Shown piece after piece: positions 10,658 through 20,100 of a DNA stretch of 23,469 nucleotides. The number at the start of each line of letters is the position of its first letter. Position 1 is the stretch's first letter. The DNA is from Sphaeroforma arctica JP610 (taxonomy: Eukaryota; Opisthokonta; Ichthyosporea; Ichthyophonida), in contig NW_014040348.1 in the NCBI RefSeq assembly GCF_001186125.1, forward strand, positions 18,997 to 42,465. Reading direction: 5' to 3'. Made by a program: the position numbers and the translations under genes. Under the pieces are notes generated by a model. That model was not told the origin of the DNA. It did not search any database and saw only the letters and a program-made list of their open reading frames with translations.

Positions 10658-11756
10658 ATGACCAAGTAAGACAATATACCTGCAAAGAAACGCAAGGCTG
10701 CACGTAAGAAGATGAAGTGAGAAGCCGCTAGCGCTGCCGCAGAAGCAACCGCCGCCGCTGCCAATGCGTTTAACCGCACCGTAGCCGAGGCACTTGTCTC
10801 CGACAATAATAGTCAACAGGACAATGCTTCGGATAAGGATGTAGCCACTCCGATTAAGGAGACTACTTCTACAGACAGAGCCCGAGGGCCAACTATCGCT
10901 TCAACTTCAAAGCTTGCATTTACGAAGCCAAGAAGTGAAACAAGGAACACGTCTCAAGACGCCCCAACCAATTCTTCTGACGAAACTCAGAAAGAAAAGT
11001 CCCCAATTATAGGGGACAAAGACGGATCTCCGAGGTACCTATATCGGAACCAGAAGAGGAGGCAAGCTCAAGTGGCAAACCCGAATCTACGTCCGAGACC
11101 ACTGAACTAACGCGCATAAGTAAGTTAATTACCGAAAACACTGATCTTAAGAATCAGTTAGCCGCCCTTATGAAAGACATGACTGTTGAACATGTAGATC
11201 GAATGTATAGATCAGGAAAACATAGATAGCACTTACGCGAGCATGTTTCTCCGGGCATTACTGAAGCCCTACAGAAGTGGACAGAACGTCGACAGGCAAT
11301 TACGCCCGAAAAGCGTAAAGGCCAGAGCGCTACACCTGTGGCAGATGAGCCAGATGTGCTCAGCGTATCTCTACCTTACGAGGTACTACCACCAGAACTC
11401 CAGGCTAATTACTCGCCTGTTCTAACACCCGGCCATGAGTCGCCCGTCCTTGAGGGTATTATAGACCCAGAGGCAGGCAAAAATACTCCGCCACCTTTAC
11501 CCAGCTGGGATGACATTCGTCGGAAACCAGTTAAGACTGGGTATATTATCCAGACATGAATCACCCAAGATTATAATACCAACTACTATCCGAGGAACAG
11601 AGCACCGAGAGGCATCGACCATGGACTTTACAAGGGGTAACAAACACCCCCGTAAACGGCTATCACGCCAAGTCTTGTGACAAAAAGCCCGACATTAAGT
11701 TGGAGTGAAAGCACTACCAGGTACAATCGTTACAAAGGAAATACAACGACTCTTTA
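10658..11756 (+). pseudogene. Element C gag, broken
   Basis: It starts at ATG 10658 in the same context as B (ATTATGAC) with MTK, then TAA after three codons and TGA about 17 codons later. Lys-rich and Ala-rich parts are followed by a Ser/Thr/Asp-rich segment. A frameshift near 11025 leads to an acidic and then coiled-coil-like segment (LTRISKLITENTDLKNQL), a stop near 11228, and a shift into the frame 11338-11559 (PYEVLPPELQANYSPV). Order and start match element B gag, but no clear zinc knuckle survives. The region 11560-11756 is degraded. Confidence 0.6.
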
Positions 11757-12629
11757 GACGAGCGTGTAATAATACCTGTATATTGCAATGGAAATAAGGT
11801 CCTTGCATTGATTGATCCTGGTTCAGAAATTTCATGTATATCCGACCGCTTTGCATTAATAAAAGATATTGAAAGGCGCACTCAAACTACTCGCCTAATC
11901 TTAGCAGATGACAAAACTTCAGTGTGATACCATGGCCACAGGTGTTAAAACCTCCCTGGCCGATGATATAAATATCACTACTCAAGCTGTGATAGTTAAG
12001 ATGTCACAGAAGTACGACTTAATAGTCGGAATGAGCGATTTACTCACTCTAGGTATAACCGTAACTGGTTTACCAAATAACATAGATCCATTAAAGGATC
12101 AATCAGACGATAACTGTCTGAAACCATATAAGCCCCCGTCAGACACAGTCAAGGCATTAATACCTGACTTTGCGAACAAAATCATGGATCTGATTCTAGT
12201 AAATAAGAAGATAAAGATCACAGATTGGGCAAAATTCCGTTTCAACGACGGATATGTCAGCCTTGACTTAACCAAGGTAGACTTTACTAAGCTCAAATGC
12301 CCTTCAAGAAACTATGTTTCTTGGAGACACGAAGCTGTAGTTAAAGAAAAGGTTGAGAAATGGTTATCCGACGGGGTAATCGAAATCAATTGCCAACAAA
12401 CGCCAGTTAACTTAGCATTATTGGCAGTTGATCAACACAACTCTGACGGAACATTTACGAAAGTCAGAGTATGTCTAGATATGAGTCCAATAAGCAAGTT
12501 ATTGCCGACTCATAGTTTCCATCTCCCTCGTATAAACGAGTTACTGAGATGAATGGAAGGTGCTACGGTGTTTACATCCATAGACCTAACACATATCATC
12601 AAATGCAAATTTATGAACCCCATCTTAAA
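11757..12629 (+). pseudogene. Element C protease and 5' part of RT
   Basis: The protease begins LDERVIIPVYCNG, as B does with QDERVILDIRVNG, and has IDPGSEISCIS with D-P-G at 11814-11822. A frameshift near 11920 follows. The frame 11908-12552 then continues with YDLIVGMSDLLTLG and into RT (VCLDMSPISKLLPTHSF). A TGA at 12550 stands where B has an arginine. After it come VFTSIDL, a short deletion, and YHQMQIYEPHLK in another frame. At 12624-12630 RT ends abruptly and B LTR sequence begins. The catalytic YxDD motif of RT is gone. Confidence 0.8.
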
Positions 12630-13036
12630 TGGGATGGGGAGCTAGGTACCAAGTGATGGGGATTAGGTGCAAATGTATACTGCACCAGTTTGGTGTTTTG
12701 ATTTTATTTTGATTTTCTTAAGTTGGACTTAGAGGTATTTTATTGGTTAGTTTGATTAGGTAATTGTTTCGAGGCGTGAAATGTAAACTATGCGTCCAAT
12801 GAAATGATATCTAGTCTTAGTAACTAAAACATAAATAAATCTAGACCGAAGTAGTGATTGATTAGAGCGGAGTATATAGACAATAGTCTCAATCTAAAAT
12901 CCCCCAATCTTTTGCTCATTACCAAGGGCTGAAGCTAAACTTTTTTAACATTTTGCATTTTAACGTATTAGCGTATTCTTATTAACGTAAACGTCTTGGT
13001 ATCGTATAGTCAGCCTAGAGGAGACCGACTTTTACA
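12624..13036 (+). repeat. Truncated second copy of the B LTR
   Basis: This is the direct repeat of 5359-5773, about 96% identical by hand count, ending GACCGACTTTTACA at 13036. It starts in the middle of the LTR and is fused to C RT coding sequence. The next five bases are CTAAT. I find no matching target-site duplication at the uncertain left end. Confidence 0.9.
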
Positions 13037-13049
13037 CTAATGACACGTA

Positions 13050-13760
13050 TATTTTAGCGACTACTCGTCGTGGTTGTGTTTATAGTTCATGGATTTCTTG
13101 TAAGGATACGTGATCTTTGTCTCCATTTGATTTGAAATGTTCCTACTTTGGTTGGTGACCCTTTTGAGCTTACGTACCACAATTAATAAGCGTGCACTCA
13201 CGTTGTTGTTGTTATTATTTACCTCTAATGTTAATGCGTGGCTGAAATCATAGCAACTCGTTTGATGTGTTTGCACTATACATGGTCCTTGTAATCTCTG
13301 CGAATGAGATGCTCCATTCCTGGCGGGCGTAATCATATATGGTTTTGTGCCTAGCTAGCCACTATTAATCTTACTTCTGTGATTGTACTAACGATCAGAT
13401 TTGATCCCCTTTTCAGTGTGAAGTATTCTCGTATCTTGTTGCAAGTGCTAGCTTGTTTTTGTGTAAGTCTACGTACGTAGGATATTATCTTACTTGGTGC
13501 TTAGGACTCCTGACGTCAGTGTATCTTCTGTAACTGAAAATCACCAACATTGATTATTTAGTCACGGTGACACCTTAATTTTTCCACCTGTATCAACACC
13601 CCAACATTCACTCACAGCTTTGTATACTTCAATACTCAGGTTCTCGTCCTTCCAGCTTACTTCTGGAACACGATATCTTTGGCTTGGTTGTTCCTCTTCA
13701 AGGTTTTGTTGCTTAAGGAGTTCCTTCTGTTGCCTCTCTTGGTCTGTCTTCTTTTAGTTG
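13050..13760 (-). pseudogene. Possible decayed integrase and pol tail
   Basis: Minus-strand fragments in several frames resemble the end of a retrotransposon pol. A stretch at about 13760-13565 reads RYRVPEVSWKD and then EVYKAVSECWGVD, compatible with an integrase core. Near 13430 comes LHKNKLALATRYENTSH, similar to the AYN.T.H region after the core. At 13336-13061, RLQGPCIVQTHQTSCYDFSHAL resembles the small C-terminal barrel (..GP..V......Y.L). Stops and shifts are frequent. The strand matches element A, not B and C. The match is weak. Confidence 0.3.
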
Positions 13761-14095
13761 GAGGTCCTCGCTCTTGGTCAGCTGCTTGCCCTTCCTCTGA
13801 GCCAGTTCTTCCCCCTACTTGTCTTAGTGTTTTAGCATCGAGGTTTTGGCAACAGTGTTAGTTGAATGTCTTTTAGTATACTACTAGCTTTGTTGACTTA
13901 TCTATAGGGATATTGTAAAAATTGTAGAGTATGTAGAGTAGCTGAAAGCTCGAGCTAAGGGATACAATAGACCTCTTCTCAAGTACGGTTATCTCAGCTA
14001 GGAAAAAGTCCCTAGTCTGAGAGAACCGAACTGAGTCTTTATTTGTGTTTTCACTAGACTCAGGATTTATTAGTATTTCTCTCACGCGCGGAGAC

Positions 14096-14229
14096 CCGGT
14101 ATAGCTTACCGGTTCTACCGCTAATATTTCTGATGACTAATATCAGAAATATTTCAATCCTAATTCCAAAACTTACTCAATATTTGATGATCCTGGGTTT
14201 TGGGATTTGGAATTTGGATTGGCTTTTTG
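14096..14229. repeat. Cluster of three inverted repeats
   Basis: First is CCGGTA...TACCGG (14096-14112). Second is a perfect 12-bp stem, AATATTTCTGAT...ATCAGAAATATT, with a 7-base loop (14123-14153). Third is a longer imperfect inverted repeat running from CAATCCTAATTCCAAAAC (from 14155) to its inverse near 14200-14228. The layout could be a small foldback or MITE-like element, but no transposase or target duplication is seen. Confidence 0.7.
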
Positions 14230-14409
14230 ATAATCTGGTCCCTAGATGCTACAACATTGACAAATAAACATCTCAACAAAGAGTAGCAACTAGCCCGCCA
14301 CAAAAATTCACGTGGTCAATTATATTTCAAAATGTACAAAATTATAGGATTCTGGAAAACGAAGGTGACAATGGCGTGTAGCACTGATAGTCACGTACAC
14401 CTCAAGCAT

Positions 14410-14461
14410 GCTCAGAGAATATTATAGCACCTCGCGCTCAGAGAATACTATAGCACCTCGC
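14410..14461. repeat. 26-bp tandem duplication
   Basis: Two adjacent 26-bp copies (14410-14435 and 14436-14461) start GCTCAGAGAATA and end TAGCACCTCGC, with one mismatch. Confidence 0.9.
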
Positions 14462-15059
14462 AAGTGATAATCATATTATTAAATTAATATATACACAATC
14501 TTATCTGTAACAGAAATGCATCAGGTTTTGTTACAATAGGGAGGTAGACGCTGTTTGAAACTTACGGGCATACAGAAGAGCAAAAATGATAGCAGAAGGT
14601 GTACAATACTATACTATGGCAAGGTAGCGTTTCTTTGAAGAAAGAAAAATGTATGCTTTACTAGTGATTATAAAGATCTATTTGTGTATCATTTTTGAGG
14701 TTAAAAACCGAATTGACCGCATCGTGATTTTTTTCAGACGCTTCGACTATCGCGTCTTACTTGGTGGTTGGTGAAATCATTTTCGCCAAATAGATTTTTA
14801 ACACCAATAGAATCGTGCTATTCACTTTTATTATATCCTCCTGCAGCGAAACACAGTGGTAATCAAATCACTCTCAACTAGGTACTGCGCTAAACTCTGT
14901 GAACGACATTGTTCTAAACCTCCACTAGAGCATCCAGTTCTGAGCCAACAGAGCATATCCCTAATTTATATATGAGCAGCCAATACGCCGTGTTTGGTTT
15001 CTACACTCGAACCGCATTTTCCCATTATCGTGCTATTAAGTCCTACGAGTTTGTTAATG

Positions 15060-15402
15060 TGTCGGCAAGTTTTTATTCTTTACTTTCTTTCGAAGCTTTG
15101 GGATGTGTGTATGTTGGTGCTTGACTCCAACGAGTCAGTGGGTGGTGTAGGGCCGATTTAAGGAAGTGGGTTAAAAAATGGGCTCAGTTATTGCGTATGA
15201 AATGTGAACCCATAATTTTTGTAACTGTGTCCGGACCAGAATTTATTTTATTTTGTAACTCGATAATGTATCAGCAATTTATTGTTATTATTTGTCTACT
15301 TTTCGAAGCTTTGAGATGTGTGTCTGATTGCTGCATTAGAATGTTCGATGTAGGTCTATGGAAAGTTGGCTTCAATAAGCCAGGGATGGAGTAGGGCCGA
15401 TT
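15060..15402. repeat. Diverged direct repeat of about 100 bp
   Basis: Copy 1 (about 15060-15158) and copy 2 (about 15275-15402) share TTTCGAAGCTTTG(G/A)GATGTG, at 15088 and 15301, and the end GTAGGGCCGATT, at 15147 and 15391. Between these anchors the copies differ a lot, including indels. This is an old segmental duplication or two copies of a short dispersed repeat. Confidence 0.65.
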
Positions 15403-16620
15403 CTACTGATACATGTCGTGCAATGACTGATAAAAACGATGGCAGATCAACATCTTCGACATCTTCAACACCATATGTATCAGTAAATAGTGACCGTGTA
15501 CGGAGCAGAACACCTAAAGAACAAAAATATATTCTATGCCCGTTTCCATTGAATGTTTTTTTTTGTCGTTTCAGCACTATATCAATAATCATATTTTCTA
15601 AACGGTCACTCTCTACGACAGTCCCAGTAGTAGCACAGTAGTTTAAACAGGGCTCATGTAGGCGAGATGTACCCATATATCACCCATCATGTTTTACCCT
15701 ACGATGGGGACACACCATGATAAGCGCATTTTCTTCAGTCAAGAGATCATATCGGCGAGAAATTTACCCCCATCTACTTGTACATTCAGAGGGAAAAAAA
15801 AAACAATACTTCCCAAAGTTATCACTACTTTTCACGTAGGATATCTCCATATTCAAAACATGCCCCATATATTATTTACACTATCTCGTGATACGAGGTG
15901 CCCTGCTAGCATCTATTTTTTTGTCATCCAATTCTAGTGCCCAGAGAAGAACTATATCCAGGTGTGGTCGGTCAACTTATGGTGAGTGTCATCTTAGGTT
16001 TGCTGTAAGGAGGATATAAAACAATAGTTCACCTATAGAGAATTATTAGCGCCAAATGATGTACCTCGTACCCATGTAGATTGTCTAATGTGGCCTCCAT
16101 AGAACTTTTTCTTCAGAGAGGGGTTACTACCTATCCTCCCTCTTCGAGAGTAAGTATAGCAACTGTGTCACCGACTAGGCGTATCATCACCTCACCCTAT
16201 CTGACTTCTAACCCAATTTTAACACACGTATAATACGATATTCAGGTGTACGTCCACGTTCAGTCTTCCGTCCTATCTATTTTTAAAATATGTAGTATAT
16301 ACTTGTATTTCCTACTTAGTGAAAATCCGAGGGTGTCACCTATGTAAATACGAAATAGCAGTGGAAATAAATGTATCATATGCTTCGACTACCCGAGGCA
16401 CCCTTGTTCCCCTGCAGTATAAAGACCCTATAATCGCCTGGCTGTGTGATTTAGACCGGTTATCCTTAACGTTGATGGTCACAGGCGAAGCCACTACTAG
16501 AGAATATCTAGAACCCATAATTAGTCGTCAGTATTGTATATTTATATCACAATTGACCACCTGATAGCCATTTTATTTAACATGGCTAAACCGTAAAGCG
16601 GGCTATCCTCGAACTACTAA
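15403..16620 (+). other. Unidentified stretch with protein-like fragments
   Basis: The plus strand has a chain of open frames, 15366-15641 (Ser-rich start), 15689-15937 and 16319-16564, linked by frames with stops. Readable pieces include VITTFHVGYLHIQNMPHILF, EELYPGVVGQLMVSV and AWLCDLDRLSLTLMVTGEATT. They could be the wreck of one protein gene on this strand, possibly of mobile or viral origin, but no family is recognised and chance is not excluded. The minus-strand frame 15356-15676 is an equal competitor over its length. Confidence 0.25.
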
Positions 16621-17051
16621 CCTAATACATTATTTGTAGCATTCGGCACAGACTACCTTAGCTTACTCCGAAGGAGTGAAAATAAGAGTAGAAGTATCTC
16701 CGCTACGATACGCTATGCGGACATCTCCCCGGGACAGGCGCGAAAGTGTTTGCACTTATTACACTGAAATATAGTGGTACATTTTTGGATTAAATTTGAT
16801 ATTGAGATACTAGTTAGTTAGTGTAATTTATCAACAAAATATTAGACAGCCCATCTTCCAGATGCGGTATAATCACTATTGTCATTGGCTCGAGAGATAT
16901 TAAATCTAGAGGTGACGATTGTGGCTACGTATGTATCCCATAGGTAGGAGCATTTAGAAGCATAGCTACCAACACAGAGGGGTAGATGCATAGGTGGTGA
17001 GATTTTTTATATACAGGGCTGTGCCCGTAGGTCGTGAAAGGCGATCGTACA
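16621..17051 (-). other. 3' flank of KMT5A
   Basis: Non-coding sequence downstream of the KMT5A stop (the gene reads leftwards). The nearest AATAAA that I see on the minus strand is at 16577-16572, about 475 bases after the stop, so the 3' UTR may reach there. Nothing else is recognised. Confidence 0.35.
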
Positions 17052-17177
17052 TTACTGAGCCAACCAGGGCATGGCCCGTATTACTTCCTTCCTGCGATCT
17101 CCATAGTCGTACTGAAGCTCTTCACCAGCAGAGATATCGCGCGATGCAAAAAAGCATAATCGCGGAGTATCAACGAC
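17052..17177 (-). CDS. KMT5A: KMT5A exon 9, end of SET (residues 615-655)
   Basis: Acceptor AAATCTAG|GTC; stop TAA at 17054-17052. It encodes [25 protein letters not shown] (catalytic tyrosines of the Y-x-Y-G motif kept) and the terminal PWLAQ, which matches the HPWL end of animal KMT5A. Confidence 0.95.
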   Translation of the reverse strand, partial: VVDTPRLCFFASRDISAGEELQYDYGDRRKEVIRAMPWLAQ

Positions 17178-20100
17178 CTAGATTTATAAAACAAAAGTTG
17201 TTTTATTGTAGTTGTGTTTTTGACAGAGTTTACTCGCTTGTAATAACATTGCATCTACTGCCGATTGGAATACTGCTAAATAAAAGTAGCCCTTAGTAAT
17301 ATTACAGGGATTGTGGATGAGAACAAACGGTACAGGCGATTGGTGTGTTCATTCTCACACGCTATTCGACTAAAAAAATATATCATGTAACGAGCTACAA
17401 GAGAAAGTGCCAATACAAGGTTCCAGAAGTTGGTGAATTGATACACAAAGCAGACCATGGATACTGATGAACAGGTGTTGAACCTTGATACGACTACTAG
17501 TGTAAAATACATACCAGGAAAGCTTTCGTGTGAACATTTGCTAGTTTCTTGTTATGGTTAATGAGACGTCCCTTCCTGCCCGCAACTGTAGCATCAACAC
17601 TGTGAAGTAGTATCAGAGTTCAGAGAACAGATCAGCTCATTGCAATGGCGCGAATTTCTGGACATCTGGAGCAGCTCGCTAGTTTCAAATACACGATAAG
17701 CTTGTGAGCATCGCTTATTGTACAACACACGCACAGTTGAATAGCTATAGACCACTTTGCAATGAAGGACATACCAATATCGGCTGCTATCGGGCATTTT
17801 GAAATGGTACATATATGACCCGTATTTCTCCGGGAATCTTGAGTAGTTTTTGTCACGCCTGCATGGGGCGAGTCAAGGTGTGGGTTTGACGAACTGCATG
17901 CCATCACAGACACGACTGATAACTTGTTTTTTACAATATTCGAAGGCAATAGTGTAGAATATATTGCACAATATTGATCAAGACACGCTATGTAATATCT
18001 CAAGTGAACTTACAGACAACCTTTTTCTTGAGCAATACACCGACTAAGGCTGCTCAGCAGATGCATGGGCGCCTATATTGGAAGTATACGTATCCGAAAG
18101 TTATTAGACAGTTATACCGGACTGCTTTGGGTATATCTTTCACGATCCGACAAGTTCTACGTTTAAGCTCAGAAACAAACATAAGAGCAGTCGACAGCAC
18201 AAACTCGAGTTCGAAAATGGTATGCTAATAAAACCGCATAAACTGGATAAGTAAAAAGTAATATGCAAAACGAAACCAGGTATACGGAAAGATCTTCACG
18301 TGTGAAGTGGCACGTAGAACATCTATTTGAAAGCCACAAGATGGACAGTATACGCTTTGCATACACATATAACTTTTATTAAAGTCTCCACACTAGATAT
18401 CATAAATTGGTAAATAAATAAAGAAAGAAAGAATAAATAAAGAAATAAATATTATATATATACGAGTATGATAACGGAAAAGGCTTCTAAGGAGATGTCT
18501 GCACACAGCCTCATGCATCGGGGTAACAGACTTCTAACTAAACTTCATCGCGCCAATCATAGAAACACACCGTCACAACAGGAGGATCGTCGATGCATGC
18601 CGGTTTCAATGCCCATGTTGATGCTCGGGGGTGCCAAATACATACAAATGCGAGTTACGGAACACGTCATATCACACTGGCACTGTTTATATGCCACACA
18701 CGCACACATATCACCCCCCACTCAAGTAATTGTACCTGTCTGCTTCCACAGGATCAATCAAATCTCCGGAATACTCACAGACGAAATCACCTCGGATGAG
18801 ATTGATCTTACAGCGCAAGCCTTTACCCATGACCTCATCCTCGTATATCTGCATTGAACGGGAGTCATAGTTATTAAACTTTACATTCACCGAAGCTTTA
18901 CACTTTATGTTTGTATGCACGTACCTTTTAAACTGTAGATATGTAGCGGTTTTATTACCGCACCTAACAAAGCACTTAGGTTTGCAGCTTGATACGAACG
19001 GTGAATACATGTCGAGGTCGAAATACTTTCAGAAGCGAGACACAAGACAGCATCCAATACAAGACGAGAGTTTGTCGAGCTGCATATTGAAAGGTAGCGA
19101 AACGAAATATCGAGTGCATAAAGGTATACGATGCACACACAAATGGCATAAACTGCAAGGATTGTAATTTACACACCTCTAGATGCGACTCGTCCTGTTC
19201 AAGTATTCGCTTTTCTAATAGCAGCCAATTTTTTTGCTTAACCTCACTCTGAGTCTTGCGGCGGCTTCGTCGGTATCCGTAATCTAGAAGACTGCTCTGA
19301 TTGGGATCGACAACTGCCTCCTTTTTCTTTCTTCTCTGAGCCGGTTTCTTGTTGTCGACTTTTTTAGGTCTGTCGTGTTTAGAACTGTTTCAAGCAACGT
19401 TTTTAGTGTGAGTGGCAACAAAAAGGTAATTCAAGGAGTGCAAATAATAAGCTAGCTTACTTCCTGGGTATTTCTGATTTTTCTACGAAACGAAACGGTT
19501 GTGCGTTGTAATCCTCGAGTCCACAAAAATGTTTGAGAGCTGCACATATAAACCCACAGGCGGTCGCACCGGGTACAATAAGTGAACGGAATCTCGCACT
19601 AGCTACGTGCAGAGGTAGCTCACTGGAACATTATGCACTCCAACAAGAGTTGCTGAGATGACTATTATGTTCATCGAAACGAACAAATACACGACTAGAT
19701 TGACACCTCCATCACCTCACAGTGTTGCTTTCACTTGATGCCATACGCTGAGATCCTTAGTTGAGAAAAACACACACATGTTTGCAAGGGCACACATACC
19801 CGTCCTTGACTGCTGGGGAAGGCGTCTTCTTATCCGCTCGGGTACCCACGCCGACACCGTCCTGTGTATTTGCGTCTTCATCTACGAAGTATCTCAATAA
19901 GGTATTGTGCGATAAAGTGGATGACTCGGGCGTTCTCTTGTCGATGGACGTTCGGCTCTTGCCTGCCGCGCCACTCAATTCTCCACGCCGACAGGGTGTA
20001 GGTGCATCCAAGTGCACATAGCTATGCTCTGTAATGCAACAACCGTGCACTATGAGCAAAACCAGGCGATTTGTATGCATGTTGCATACGGATTGCAACC

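Larger units (their letters stand above)
4902..13036 (+). mobile_element. Composite of Ty3/gypsy-type elements B and C
   Basis: Order: B LTR, B gag, B protease-RT, complete C LTR, C gag, C protease-RT start, truncated second B LTR. Protease is directly followed by RT with no integrase between, which is the Ty3/gypsy order. B and C are related: both gags start MTK, both proteases have the same unusual DPG centre, and their LTRs share blocks and a TTACA end. Neither has RNase H or integrase. The simplest reading is that C inserted into the B pol gene and one deletion then removed the 3' part of C, the rest of B and the start of the B 3' LTR. The left end at 4902 is uncertain; the right end at 13036 is set by the repeat. 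Confidence 0.75.
13870..15059. other. Gene-free stretch with hairpins and a short duplication
   Basis: I see no coding signal beyond a 70-codon minus-strand frame (13873-14085) without motifs. The notable items are the hairpin cluster and the 26-bp duplication listed separately. Confidence 0.4.

Noticed and set aside
13679-13861. 60-codon Leu-rich plus-strand open frame resembling a signal peptide
   Set aside because: Its complement reads as a Lys/Gln/Glu-rich helix in the possible integrase remnant, and no downstream exon is evident.
18468-18857. 129-codon plus-strand open frame
   Set aside because: It overlaps KMT5A exon 6 on the other strand, where SET homology and splice sites are clear.
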